Part shown: positions 21,620-34,264 of the stretch, piece after piece
Layout of the letters: every line of letters begins with the position of its first letter
Position numbering within the stretch: position 1 is the stretch's first letter
DNA from: Panagrolaimus kolymaensis
Taxonomy: Eukaryota; Nematoda; Chromadorea; Rhabditida; Panagrolaimidae
Direction: 5' to 3'
DNA: 64,000 nucleotides
Assembly: GCA_028622995.1 (NCBI GenBank)
Contig: JAJQJQ010000003.1
Location: 7,874,001 to 7,938,000, forward strand
Position numbers and translations under genes: made by a program
The notes under the pieces: model-generated
The model's input: only the letters and a program-made list of their open reading frames with translations
What the model was told of the DNA's origin: nothing
The model's database searches: none

Positions 21620-22343
21620 GATGAACGTTAATTGAGCTTAAAGTTGAATGTTGACTGCAAAAACGCGAAACTGCTTTTTTGCTAACGAAATTTCATATAT
21701 TGTTGTACGGTGAAATTCCGTTTGAAACCGAACTCAATTTCTGTGATTCACGCGCCCTTTCAAATAAAACTCAATGAAAGCTTGGTACAGCGCTTTAGTG
21801 ACGTATATAAAATGGCTAAGCAGGCGATTCCCTTTTCAAGTTGCCAAACGGAAGCAAAACTTCAAAAGCAATGATTTTTTTTTATGAAAACAACAATGCA
21901 TGTTTTAGGTCGGCGATAAAATTATTGGATGTAGTTGATTATGTGTTCGGGTGTGTTAGGCTTTGTTTAGGTGGATTTTATTTATTTGTAGTATGTCACA
22001 AATTTTTTAGATTCTTTTGGATCATTTTATATAACTTTTTAAAATTATAATAAGAATCTTCAATTACATCTAATTTTATGGCCGCGAAAAGCTAGTCGGA
22101 AATTATGCCCTCAGAGGCAAGTGATACCTCGTGTCATGCAATCGATGAAATCCATCAGTGTAATAAAGTTTAGAGCGGATGTCATGGAAAATAACAACCA
22201 AAAAATTATGGGAAAGGATTTGTATATATTTTTTTTTGTGTTTTATCTCACAAACAGCTGCAAACATTTTGATTTTTTTTTCTCGAAACAATAAAACATA
22301 TTTTGTCACATGAAAAGTGCTACTGTTTTTAAAGCATCCAAAA
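21620..22343. other. 5' flank of the TPR gene
   Basis: Probable promoter region of the minus-strand TPR gene. Open frames on both strands at 21841-22515 are short and unsupported; several extend into the MITE. Confidence 0.45.
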
Positions 22344-22866
22344 CAGGGATGTCCGAACATGCTTTTTCTTCGATCCGAACTCCGAACATCCGAGCGTTCG
22401 GATTAGAGTCAAAAATCCGAACATCCGAACATATTCTAAAAACCTTTGAAAACAGCAAATTCACACTTTTTTCGTGTAAAAATGGCTTAATTAAAGCCAT
22501 TTTATTACTAAACATTTGTTTTTTAATAAAATTTTCGAAGTTATGAAGAAAAATAAATTTTAAAAATTTTTCTTGAGTAGCAAGCTTTCATGCTTCCAAA
22601 TTTTATTTTAGTTTGAAAAAAGTTTAGAAAGTTATGCTAACAAATATATTTGATAAAATCAGCAAAAATAATAAAATTTTGAAAAATATAATGATTTTTG
22701 CTGGTTTTGGAGCCATTTTTTAAGACTTTATACTCTTTTATATGTTCGTATTATGTTCGGATGTTCGGGGTAAAATCCGAACATCGATCCGATCGAAAAA
22801 TGTTCGGCAAAAGGGCCGAACATCCGAACTTCCGAACTCCGAACTCCGAACGTTCGGACATCCCTG
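22344..22866. mobile_element. hAT-type MITE, 523 bp
   Basis: The ends CAGGGATGTCCGAAC and GTTCGGACATCCCTG are a perfect 15-bp inverted repeat. They are flanked by an exact 8-bp duplication, ATCCAAAA, at 22336-22343 and 22867-22874. Eight-bp duplications and CAGGG-type ends are typical of the hAT superfamily. Many subterminal CCGAAC/GTTCGG motifs lie near both ends, as expected for transposase binding sites. No transposase frame. Confidence 0.9.
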
Positions 22867-23195
22867 ATCCAAAAGGCCGAAGTATTTTTATTTTAGATTT
22901 TTTTCATTGTCATAGGTTTTGATAAAAATTACATCCAGCTTTGCTCAATCGGAAATAGCGTACGAAAAGAAAAAAGATTTAATAAAATCTGTTGATAAAA
23001 AATAAAAAAGCTGTTCGCCAGCGAGAAAAAATGTAAAATGGTTTAATGCTTTATCTTTCTTTCATTTTTTTTCTTGCTGCAGTTTGTTCGAAGTTTATTA
23101 AATTTTGTTTAAATCACTTCATATTTGCAATTTTAAAGTCGTGGATACTTTGTAATTTAGTTTCAACTGATTTTTATACCCTTGTTTTTTTAGCA

Positions 23196-23777
23196 ATGAA
23201 GTTATCCTCAAAATGTCTCATTGTCCTAGCATTTGCATGTTTATGGAATACTTTTGGTGGTGGAGTCTTCTTTGCTCTTTACATGCATGATTTTAAACAA
23301 AATTCCACTGATTATGCCGCCACAGCATTTGTAATTATCAAAATGATTCTTGGTCCATGTTTTGCGTGTATCATTTATCACCATGCTATTGCCCATGTAC
23401 GATTGTACAAAGTATTACTTCTTGGTGTCGTATGTTTCCTTAATAATATTTTCCAAAATTCGATTTCTTGGGTTTCAGGTTGTTTTTGTCCTTGAAGCAT
23501 CCTTCATTGCTTGGCAAATCCTCCCAGAGCTTGTAAAACGTCTTCATAATAACCGAATTCGTAAGGGGTTTTTTAAATTATTATATAGCATTTTTTAAAT
23601 AAGAAAAATCACATACCTTTTTTAGCTCTTGGAGAAGCCGCATTTGTTCATTCCCTCATCTCCACTGAAGTCATTAGCGCCTTTGGATCTGTGATTGCTC
23701 TTCGAACGCTTCACAAAATCCAACGTGAATATCAATCCAAAGAAGACTTTCTTTCTCTTAACTCTAACAACCCATAA
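23196..23777 (+). CDS. Small four-span membrane protein, family unknown
   Basis: Exons 23196-23411, 23479-23560 and 23626-23777 join to 149 aa. A TTTTTTTAG acceptor ends 2 nt before the ATG, a typical trans-splice position. Four hydrophobic stretches are visible: residues about 6-29 (CLIVLAFACLWNTFGGGVFF), 43-68 (TAFVIIKMILGPCFACIIY), 73-92 (VVFVLEASFIAWQILPEL) and 104-125 (VHSLISTEVISAFGSVIAL). A short polar tail (HKIQREYQSKEDFLSLNSNN) follows. There is no cleavable signal beyond the first segment and no catalytic motif. I do not recognise it; a nematode-restricted membrane protein is likely but unproven. Confidence 0.65.
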
Positions 23778-24870
23778 TTTTTGTTCTTCCGAAATTTACT
23801 TTAAATTTTATGTAATGAAAGGTTTTTTCGTGCAGTTTCTGTTTCATCTCTAATTTGTTTTTCCAAATGTTTATTTTTTTATGAGAATTTCATTAATTTC
23901 TGGTAGTTTGCAAATATATTCTTGCTTTGTGGGTGGAACTTGCTGGTGTTTTTTTTTTTTGCGAATAAAGAGTTTTTGCCCAACATGATTGGTGTGCTTG
24001 GTGTAGTTACTAAATGCTTGAGAAAAAGGAAGATACTAGAACAAAAAAATATATAAAGCTCAATGTAAGCATAAATAAAATATTCAAAAAAGACTTAAAT
24101 GGTAACCAAAAAATACAGCAATAATAATAAAAGGAAAAATAAAAACCTCAATCGATGTCACTCTTTCTCTAACTAATCTTTTTCTCTTTTTTTTCCCTTT
24201 CAACACACAAAAATGAAAGACAATGAAAGGCTTGACTAGTGTGACATTTAAAAAAATAGAAAAATATGTTCTCTCTTTCATGATGAGTAAAAAAAGATGG
24301 GGAAAAAATGAAAGAAGCAAAATGAATTTGATTGTTTGCATTTTTGTTTTTGGCTTATTTGATCCATTTCTTTTGTATGGTAGTTATATGAGTTGTATTT
24401 AATAGTTTTTGAAACTTTATTTGTATCAAGTAAGGTTAATAAAAACAAAACATAGGCTGAAAATGATTTTTGAAGAAATATATGAATAAGTGTTTATGCT
24501 TGTTTAAAAAAAATTTATTCAGTGGTCAAAAGAAATAAATATTAATAATGCCTTGATTTAATTTAAGTTTTCATCAACAAACAAAAAAATGCATATAAGT
24601 AAAATTTAAATTGAGGAAAGAAATTTAATCATTTTAGAAACCACTAATCCAATGCATGTTGATTTTTTTTACCTGGTGTTTTATCACAAATTTAAATGTA
24701 CAAAGAATTATTTCTTTCTTTTTCTTTATTTTTTTTTGTTTGCAAAAAAGAGGTGTGTATCACGATTATGTTTCATTATTTTTTCACTATCTTTACTTGA
24801 GGAAAGGTGCGATCAAGGTCTAAAAAAAAATTTTTCCTTCATTTTACATCAAAATTTTTATTTTTTTACA
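23778..24870. other. Intergenic, no gene seen
   Basis: AT-rich with poly-T tracts; 3' flank of the membrane-protein gene and promoter side of the Hsp70-like gene. Confidence 0.5.
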
Positions 24871-26739
24871 ATGGTTTTTCATGTTGGAATTGATTATGGC
24901 GGCATTGTTGAAGCCTTCAATGAAATTACTAAAGAAACAAAAACTTTTAAAAGTCAATCAAGTAAATTTTTTTGAATTTAGTCTTTAAATTTTACATACA
25001 CTTTTAGTTTATCAAAATGCTATAAATAATCTTGACGAAAGATTTCAAGAAATTAAATCATATCTTAATAATGAAAAACTAGGATGCGCTTGCATTTGTT
25101 TGGAGGGATATTTTGATAATAAATTCCGTAAGACGTTAATTAAAATTGGAAAACAAAATGGATTTTTAAAAATGGAAATAATTAATCAAACTACAATGAT
25201 TTATATGGGTTTCATGTCTCATGCAAAATATAAGCCAAAAAATGGTAATATTATTTGGATAATCTATAGTAATGATTGTTATGTGTGGGAAAAATCAAAC
25301 ACAAAAGCAAAAATGATAAAAATTTTAAGAAATGTTCGACTTTCTTCTCCGTTGGATTTAATGAATATTAAATTAAATTCTGGAATTGAGAGAGATCCAA
25401 ATATAATTATTTATCAAACTCTTTTTGGAACCAATTTGGAAAGAGCTGCAACTGCTTTCCCTGAATGCCAAATATTTGGAATAGGTTTATTTCAAAATTC
25501 AACAGGAGATTTGATAAAAGCTCGAATATTAGCTAATGATTTGGAAGTTATGAATTTTGATGCATATAACTATCTTCAATATCCGATTGAATTATGGGTA
25601 AATCAAAATATTATTTTTTCAACAAATGTGGATCATTTAATTCCCTCTGTTTATAATAATATTGTCGTTACTGAAGAGGAGAAAGATAAAATATCTGTAG
25701 GGTTTAAAATTACAATAAATCAATAGATTTAATGACTTTAAAACTTTAGATCAAACATTTGGGTAATTCAGAAACAATAAAAAATCCCAAATTTAATCAA
25801 ATGTTAATTAAATTAAATGTGGATGAAAACGGAATATATTCTTTTAATATTTTTCCCATTTCGGTTATAACTTTTTATAATGATACGGTTGCAGTTTATA
25901 ATAGTGAAACCAAAGGTTAGATAAATCAACTTCTTTTAGCTATCAAAAAGCGAAAAAATTTTATTTAAATTTTGGTCAATGTTCCAAACAAATCTTTATT
26001 GTATATTTTTTAGAATTGCATAAATTTTCTGTTGCGAGTGATCATGATTACTCTATTCTTAGAGATGATGGTGAACAACAAAGAGAAAAGTTGGATGCAA
26101 AACAAATGTTTTTTATAAATTTATTAAAAGAAGCTTCAAAATATATAACAGAAGGATCAAAAATCTGTCTAACTATTCCAGCCTATTTTTCTCAAAAAGA
26201 AGCTCAAATTTATTCCGAGGCCGCCAATGATTCAGGATTTAAAGAATTTCATATTATCGATGAGCAACTTTCATTAGCAAATGGTTTTGAAAGGCATTAT
26301 AAAATTCCAGAAGGAAAATATTATGTTATTATTCATTTTAGTGGTCCAGGATTGATTATTTCATTATTCAAATCCAAAGCATTTAAAAAAAATGAAATTT
26401 CGCGAAAAATATTTTTTAAAATGAATGAGTAAGCTTTTATTTAAAAAGAATTTCGTATTTTTAAGCACCTTTTTTGTAACAAAAAATTCAAAATATTTTA
26501 GTAAGCAAGAAAATGGAGAAGTTGAAGCTGAAATTATTAAAACAGTTGATGGAATTATAAAAACCGAATATGATGATGGCCCTATTGAAATTATGACAGT
26601 GACATGCAACCATTCACTATTTTTATTTTTCCAAAGACGCTTCAAATTTTTAAAGAATCGTATCTTTGTTGAAGATCCAGAAGAATTAATTTCTAAATGG
26701 CCTATTATTTTCCAACAAAAACAAAATTTTTATAGGTAA
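24871..26739 (+). CDS. Degenerate Hsp70-like protein with two partial modules
   Basis: Exons 24871-24961, 25008-25696, 25750-25915, 26014-26428 and 26502-26739 join to 532 aa. Module 1 starts VGIDYGG (residues 5-11), matching the Hsp70 VGIDLGTT phosphate loop but without the Thr residues. It then has EGYFDNKFRK at 63-72 and EIINQTT at 87-93 in place of VPAYFND..R and IINEPTAA, then a region like the substrate-binding beta domain (YPIELWVNQNIIF; IKLNVDENGIYSF resembles DIDANGILNV). Module 2 has TIPAYFSQKEAQ at 369-380 and HIIDEQLSLANGFE from 395, then DGIIKTEYDDG, and stops early. The first ATPase lobe is about 80 residues shorter than normal. Both ATP sites look non-functional, so it may be a pseudo-chaperone. 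The last codons read AG|GTAAAT, so a further exon cannot be excluded. Confidence 0.65.
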
Positions 26740-29700
26740 ATGTGGGCTATTTGATATGGTTTAAAGGCTTTGTAATTAAAACAGACCTGTGGGAAAAAAT
26801 AATATAGTAATTAGTCGTTCATATGAATAATTTGAAAATAAAAATAATTATTTTAGTAAATAATCAATAATAATAACCAAAATCTAGGCCTGTAGAAGCG
26901 AGCTTATATCCTTTAATAATTAATACAAGCGCACGGCTACAGGGTTAGATGTTTAGTTAAAGTAATTTTGAATATCAGGAAACAATAATTAATTTATTGA
27001 TAAATAAAATAAATTAAATGAAGTTAAAATATTAAAAAGAGAACGCGGAAAAAAAAATATTGTCTTCGTCAATTGTGTTTTTGTTAGCAAAAAAAGAAAA
27101 GAAAAAAAGAAATGAAAGCGATGCGCAATGTGAGACATCTGGCATCGCCATCCAACAACATTTGTTAAAACTCAAAATCTCCGATCCTTTTTTTATTTCA
27201 TTGTCGTTTCTTCTTTGTTCTCACTTCTTTTCTTTTTTTTTTGCCTACTCACATAATAATTTTTGGTTGTCGTCAATTTGGGCACAATATTTAGAAAATA
27301 AATTTATCCTCGGCAAAAAGAGTCTGTTTTTAGTTTAATAAAAAAAAGACAAATACCTTTCAAAAAAAAGGATCAAAAGAGAGAATTAGAAAAAAATGGC
27401 GGCAATAAAAAACACAAACAAATTGAGAAACATAAAGTATGTTGCAATTTTAATTCAATTGAATTAGCTGCAACAGCAGCAAAAATAAAATTGAGTCAAA
27501 AAAAGAAGAATGCCAGTACTATTACAACTTTTCTCGCTAATTGTGTGATAAGCTTTTTGAATCAGTTAGAAGTGGTAGTGTGCAAAATGCAGATAGAAAA
27601 AAAGAAAAGAAATAGAGTTTAGCGAAACCAGTCAAAAAAAAGAAGTAAAAGAAAACATAAAAAAATTGGATTTTTCTTTTGATAAGAAGAGAGAAAGGTA
27701 AAATAAAGTGGAGAAAAACGCGTTAAAAAAGATGGATGGAAAAAAAGGTTTTATGATTCAACGGAGTTTTAAAAAATCATGGAAAAGAAAAAATAATGTT
27801 GTTGTTTATAATTAAAATATACTCAATAAAATCGATAAATGCTGTGTAAAATTTTTTTTTCAAAAAATGAAATCAAAAGTTACAATCTTCAAATTTTCTT
27901 TTCCTCAAAAAATTTTTCTGATCTACGACATCCGTAAATGTTCGCACCATTGGCAAAAAACACGACCGCCTCCTTTTCCTCGTCGGTGATGGTTTTGAAC
28001 AACGAGCATGTGCGCGAATAAAAACGATTCTGCTAAGGCAGAGGCAGATTTATGACCGCTCCTGCATCATCGACCTTCTTCTTTTTTCTTTATTCCTTTT
28101 TTACCCATTCTTTATTTTATTGTTTATTCTCCAAAAGTTGATCTGCCTTTTTTAATAGGTATATTGTTGGCAAAATAATGTTTCTGCACCTTTTTTAACC
28201 ATCATTGTTTGAAAACAGAAAATTGCCGTAAAACAAGATTGTAAGAAGCAGCAAATTTAGAAACAAATTAAAAAACAAACATGGAAGAAAAGTGGCCCAT
28301 CAACAAAAAAATATGGGTATTTTTATTTAATTTTGAGATGAATTTAAAAAAAGGGTTGCTTCTTTTGCAGAATAAAAAAGAAAGAAAAAACCTGTGCTTT
28401 TTAAGGTTGTTGGCTGGCCAAAGAAAAAAAACAGAGATGAGTTTCTTTGTGTGTTTTTTCTCCTAAATTTGTTATGCAAATCAGTTAGTAAGACATTAAC
28501 ATTTCCATTCAATCATTCAAGGACAAAAAAGGATAGCAATGTTTTTAAACTCCCCAAACCCAAACCAAAAAAATACTTTGATATGTAAAATTGTAAAAAA
28601 GCAAGCGTTCGTTCATTTTTTTGCTGCTGCCTGTGCAGTTGGCTGCTGCTCATATTTGTATGTTTCTCCTTGACCAGAAAAAACGAAAGAGAAAAACTGA
28701 AACATTTTGTATTTCCTTCTTATTTTTTTTGAGGCCCATTAATCACGTCGTTTTTCTTTATTTTATTATATATATCTATCGTTCATGAAAAATGGTTGGT
28801 TGGGTTTTGTGACCCCTGGAGAGGAAATAAGAAGAAGAAAAACAGAAGAAACAAAACTAAAAAGTTGGAATTCAAATTCAAAAATAAATATTTTGAAGAA
28901 GCTCGTTTCAAAAATTTTTGCTAAATTTAACTTTAAAAGTTACCCGATTTTTTGATAGCAAGAAAAATTAAGAAACTAGCAAAATGAATGGAATAAAAGT
29001 TTTTAGAGGACATCACCATCGTCGTTTATTCTCATTTCTTCTATCTACACCACTGATTGTCATCTGTTGTTCTTTGTCTTCTTCATTGATGAAAAGGAAA
29101 GAAAAAAAGCTATATATCGATAGAGAGAAGAGGCCTTTTGCAATATTTATTTTCTTCAATAAAAATGTTGATTAATGTTTTTTTTAGTTTAGTTTCGTTT
29201 CGTTTTTCTCGATGTCGTATTTTTAACCTCCAATATAACTTTTTCTTTTTCAATGCAATGTTTGAAGAAAAAAGAAAGAAAAAAGTTAGCGTTGTTGTCG
29301 GTGTCGCGCGTACATTTATTTTTATAGGTGCTTTATTTTTTCTATCATTTTTCAAATGATGGTGATCACCCAAAATAAAAATAAATATAAAAAAGCAACA
29401 TTAAATCTTCTTTTTCCTTTTTCTGGTAGCAACGATATAAATATACGATGTTGCAAAAATACATTCAATTTTTTCGATGGTGAAAAAATCGAATACATCA
29501 GAAAAAGGGAGATCAACAGAAACAACTGTTGCTTTTTTTATTTTTATTTTTGCAATATTGGTGGATATCGTTTTCTTTATTGTCGTTGTCGTGGTCGTAG
29601 TCGTAAATATTGCGACAATCACCCATCAGAAATAAACTTCGACCGAAAAGAAGGAAGAAAAAAGTAAAATAAAATAAAGAAATATTATTGGCAACAAACA

Positions 29701-32700
29701 GGGCTGTTCTTTTCTTTTTTGCAATATATTAAAAGCTTTTTTCATTTTATTTTATTTAATTGAGCTGTAGTGCATTAGCAACAACGACGACAACAGACGA
29801 CAGCATTATTGGCCAAATAAAAATTTATCCCAAAAGCTTTCATATTTTTCTTTCTTTTTTTTCAATACAACCAGGTGGACGAGATTCATTTGACTTGACT
29901 TGTCTCTCATCAAATCCGCCTTTATGAAATTATGAGGAATAATATTTTTTGAGTACGGTAATGAGCTCACTCAATGATATTGAAAAAAGTTTAAAAGAAA
30001 AGAAAAAACGCAAAACTTGTCTTTGACGATCAAAAAAATCGACTCAACTCAAGAAGTAAAGCATTTGTTCGAAAGAAAACGAAGACGAAGAAGAAGAAGA
30101 AAAAATTATGCAATTTGATGTTTTTGACATTTCATTTTTTCTTAATTGAAATACTGTAGCAATTTGCCACTGACTTTTTAACTTAAAACAAAAAAAAGAA
30201 GTCAAATCATTGACACCCCCATTTTTGAAGGCAGGAAACGATAATAGTTCCTCGTGAGTTTTTTCCGCAATTGGTTATTTTGTTTCTATTTCGCTCATTA
30301 AAAAATTATCGCTTCCGGGCTCGTTAAAAAATATTCTCGATGTCTTTATTTCTGCGCAAAATCGCGTTTAAATCAATATTTCAATGATTATAAAATCTTA
30401 ATTATGCGTTTAATGATAGTTTTTCCAGAAAAAAAAAACTTTGCCAAAAACAAATCCCTAATACCAAAATAACTTTGCCTAAAAAATATATTTTCATGCT
30501 TTGTTTTTTTTTTCTTCAGCTTTTTAATGTATCTTTTTTTATGATTTTTTAATCTCTGCGCCGGCTTTCTTTCTTTTAGCAATAATTATATAATTGGATT
30601 AACGACCAACCGATGATATACATATTGTATTGAAACATTTTTCGCTTCTCTCTTTATTTTTTGCCAAAATAATAACATTCTTCCCAGCAAGCGTTCATTC
30701 GTTCCGCGCGGCATCCCTTTCTTTTATTTATTTTATTTTTATTTCTAAAAATATGCCGCAAAACTCAGAAAAGAAAAGATGATCAATCACTTCAGAAGCT
30801 GTCCACAAAAAAAAAGTGATCCATGAATCTATAAAAAAATTAGCGGGATATTTTCTTGGAAAATAAAAAGCAGCAGCAACGACGGCTTTACTTACATACA
30901 TCCACGATTTTCAAAGTGAATAATAGTAGGAAAGGTTCCGCAAGAATGAACGGCGGCAAGCATAATAAAAAAATAATAAAAAATGCGCAATGCTTTTTTC
31001 TTTTTCTTTGAAATTTATTTACTAAACACAAAAACAAGGGTGTAGCAAAGCTTTTTAATGGGTCATGTACCAAAAAAGAAAACATCATGAATCATAATTC
31101 TCATGGGACTAATGGCAACAATTTTTTTTCTTCGATATGGATATTTCTTTTTTAGAAAATTTTTTTGTGCAACAAGAACTGCCTTTTCTTTTTATGACTC
31201 TAATTTTTAGCGATTATGAGATTTTGGTTTATGAAACAACCTTTGTTGTTCAAAAAAAAGATTTTATGATTTTATGACTTTTTTCTTTCTCCATCACCGA
31301 AAATTATATGTCCCATTAAAATGAGAATATATGTATTATTTACTTTTAGTTTTTTTAGTTTTAGTTTTCCCATTTTCATTCAATTGACTAAAGCTACTGA
31401 GATTTTAATCTTTTGGCTTTTGCCAAAGGCGCAATCCTCCTTGACATTTAAAGAGAACCAATTGAAAAAAATGAATGCCGCCACAATGGAGCCAAATAAA
31501 GCAACCAAGCACAAAAGAGAATAGAAAGAAAAAAAGATAGCGGAGAAAACACAAAAGAAACAAAACAGCGAAACGCGGCACGGTTTTTAGATAGATAGAA
31601 GCTATACTGTTTTTGGAGTTTTCTTTAAGGATAAACACGCACGATTATCTCCTCTCTATTTTTTTTTCTTAGCGGTCATTATCGAGGATTTTTTTATTCT
31701 TATTTTGCCTCACCGGGTAAAGAAGATGATGAGCTTTTTGATGATGAGAATGAGACATGATACTTGAGAGAAGACTAACACGATGAGAATATATATGTAA
31801 GATAGGATATAAAAAAACCAAAGGAAAATAAAAATAAAATTTTTGGCTTTAAAAAATACCGATTAAGAATGGATATAAATAAAGAAATAAATCGGTGAAA
31901 CAAAAGCTATTTTCCCCTCTCTTTTTCCATCAGAAACAAAAAAAACTTGGGTAACTTCGTCGATCGAAAAATTTTTCTCATCTTTTTTGTTCTTTTTTTC
32001 TGCCAAAAAGAAAAATAGAGGCCCAAAGCAATTTTTTTCTTCTTCACAAAACAAAGCAATTTTTCATTCTATTTTTTCGCTAACTCAAAAATGCTCCACC
32101 ATTTTTCAGCATCAGTTTTTTTAAATCGAACAGCAGAACAAAAAAATTGCATGGGTGGAGGAAATAACTACATACAAAAAAGCGATGAAAAATATAAAAA
32201 AGCTATCGATAGGTAAAAAAAGGTTTTCGCGTAAAAAAGAAAATCAAGCCATAGCTGCTACTACCAATATCAAAAAATAATGATCGAGCGTTTACCCCTT
32301 ATTTTTATAAACCGCCTATGATGAAAAGGAGAGTAGCATATATATTATTGATATTATACATATATTTTTTTTATATATTGGAACCGATAAAAGTCGATAT
32401 CAAATAAAGATAAACAATTAATCAATCATGGATGTCGTCGTACTCGTAAGTCACCGGCGTTGTTGATAGATGCTCCTACTATTGCTGCTGATGCTACTCA
32501 TCAAAACACCCAAGGTTGAATATGTAGTTGGTTTTATTATTATTACAAACAACACTTCTCTATCATAATTGATCAAAATTAAACATTCTTTTTAAAAACA
32601 ATAATCACTTTTTAAGAATAAAGAAAACAAACAAAAAAATATTTATCCTCAACCTTTCTTTTAGCTTTGAATTCTAGGCCATTTGAAGAATACTAACTCC

Positions 32701-34264
32701 ACTGCTGAACGACAACGACGATGTCGACGACGATAAACAGAAGGAGGAAAGGAAGAAAAGATCGCAACAATTTTAAGGCCATAAATTTTGTTGCTGTCGT
32801 TCTTTTTAAAAAAGGCTATTTTGCCGCTTTTTTTACTTCTTCTTCATCGTCGTCCATTTACTTGGAATCGAGAAAGTCTTTCTTGCTATTTTTCTGGCAC
32901 GTGCAATTTTTTTGCTTTTAAGTACCATCATAAAAATGAATGGCTTTATAAATCCCCGTTCCATTTTTCTTTTTTTGCCTTCTGTTTTTAAAAATAAAAA
33001 TATAATAATAGTTTAAACCTTTCTTTCTTTTTTGCGCAATGTGAATTTTATTTTTGCCTAGTGGCAAAAGAGAAGAGTAAAATATTTCAGTCAGCCTTGA
33101 AGAAGACGAAGAATACGGTAGTAGCAATGAATATGTGCACGCTGCTGCGTCAAAAAAATAAAAATAAAAAGTGACAGTCATTTTGACGACGACGACTGCG
33201 AGCAACGGTGGAGCACAAGATATTTTGCGCCTGTCGTTCATTCATTCAATGGTAGAAATGATAAAAAAAAGTTTGTTGAACGTGTGTCGTTCGTCGTTTT
33301 GGAAGGCACGCTCACATTTTCTTCTTGTTATAGTTGTTGTTTCTCTTCACTTTTTTAACATTTTTATTTTGAAATTAAGCTTTTAAAAATATCTTTTTTC
33401 CTTTCAACTAAACAAAGAAAAAGAAAAACTTTGAAAGAAAGTGAACTGGCAACAGCCGTCGGTCGAACATTTCGCTTTTTTTATCGCGTTGAAGAAAAAA
33501 TGTAGTAGCCTCGTTTGTTCATTCCATTCACCAGTTGCGATTGTTTCTTCCAAAAACAAATGGCGAAACAAATTTATTTTAACGCTGCTGGCAGGAAAAT
33601 ACGACGTTTGGGAGTATATCCATTCGCATACATATCGCTATCGGCAGTCAGTCATTTAATCGTCTTTTCAAACGCTTGAAAACAAAATATGTATGTTTTG
33701 TTTGTTGGTCGTCGGAAAGAAGATGAAAAACTTTGATGTATTTGCCAATCAAATTCATTGGCCACGCCTTTGCATTAAGAAACTCACTCTCATACTTGAA
33801 AGTTCAGTTCAGTAGTTAAAATCGAAAACCCGCCTTTTTAGTTCATTTTTAACTGCATTTAGCTTTCTTTGCCTCCTGTTTTTTTATTGGTGGTCTCATT
33901 TGCTTTCCTATCTAATGTATTTTTTTGCCCCATTTATTATAATAAATTGGCTTTTGCCAACTTTTTCTTTTTATTATTTTTCCTTTCATTTTGGACAACC
34001 GCCAATGTTGTTGTTAATGAAGATGGTGCCGCGCCATCTTTATTGAGACAGGTATCATTAACAAATAAAATTTACGAGCTTTTTTTATTAACTTTAAAAT
34101 AAAAAAAATAACAATCAATCTCGTAAAAGTAATTATCTTCTTCGGGGTCTTTTCATAAATGCCGTGTTATTATTGTTGCGAATTTTGATTAATTCATTTT
34201 TTTAAAATTTGATACATTGCTTTTACTTTTTTTATAGAACTCCCAATCATTTTTTAGTTTAGTT
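26740..34264. other. 7.5-kb non-coding region upstream of the Hox gene
   Basis: AT-rich, with poly-T/poly-A and GTCGTCGTC-type trinucleotide tracts. I find no exon pairs with convincing protein. The size fits a large cis-regulatory region for the Hox gene. A TAATCAATCA sequence (TGATTGATTA on the minus strand) at 32419-32428 resembles a Hox-Pbx/Exd composite site. Confidence 0.45.

Noticed and set aside
26740..34264. Many 60-110 aa frames
   Set aside because: All are short, low-complexity and overlap on both strands; none pairs with splice sites to give a plausible protein.
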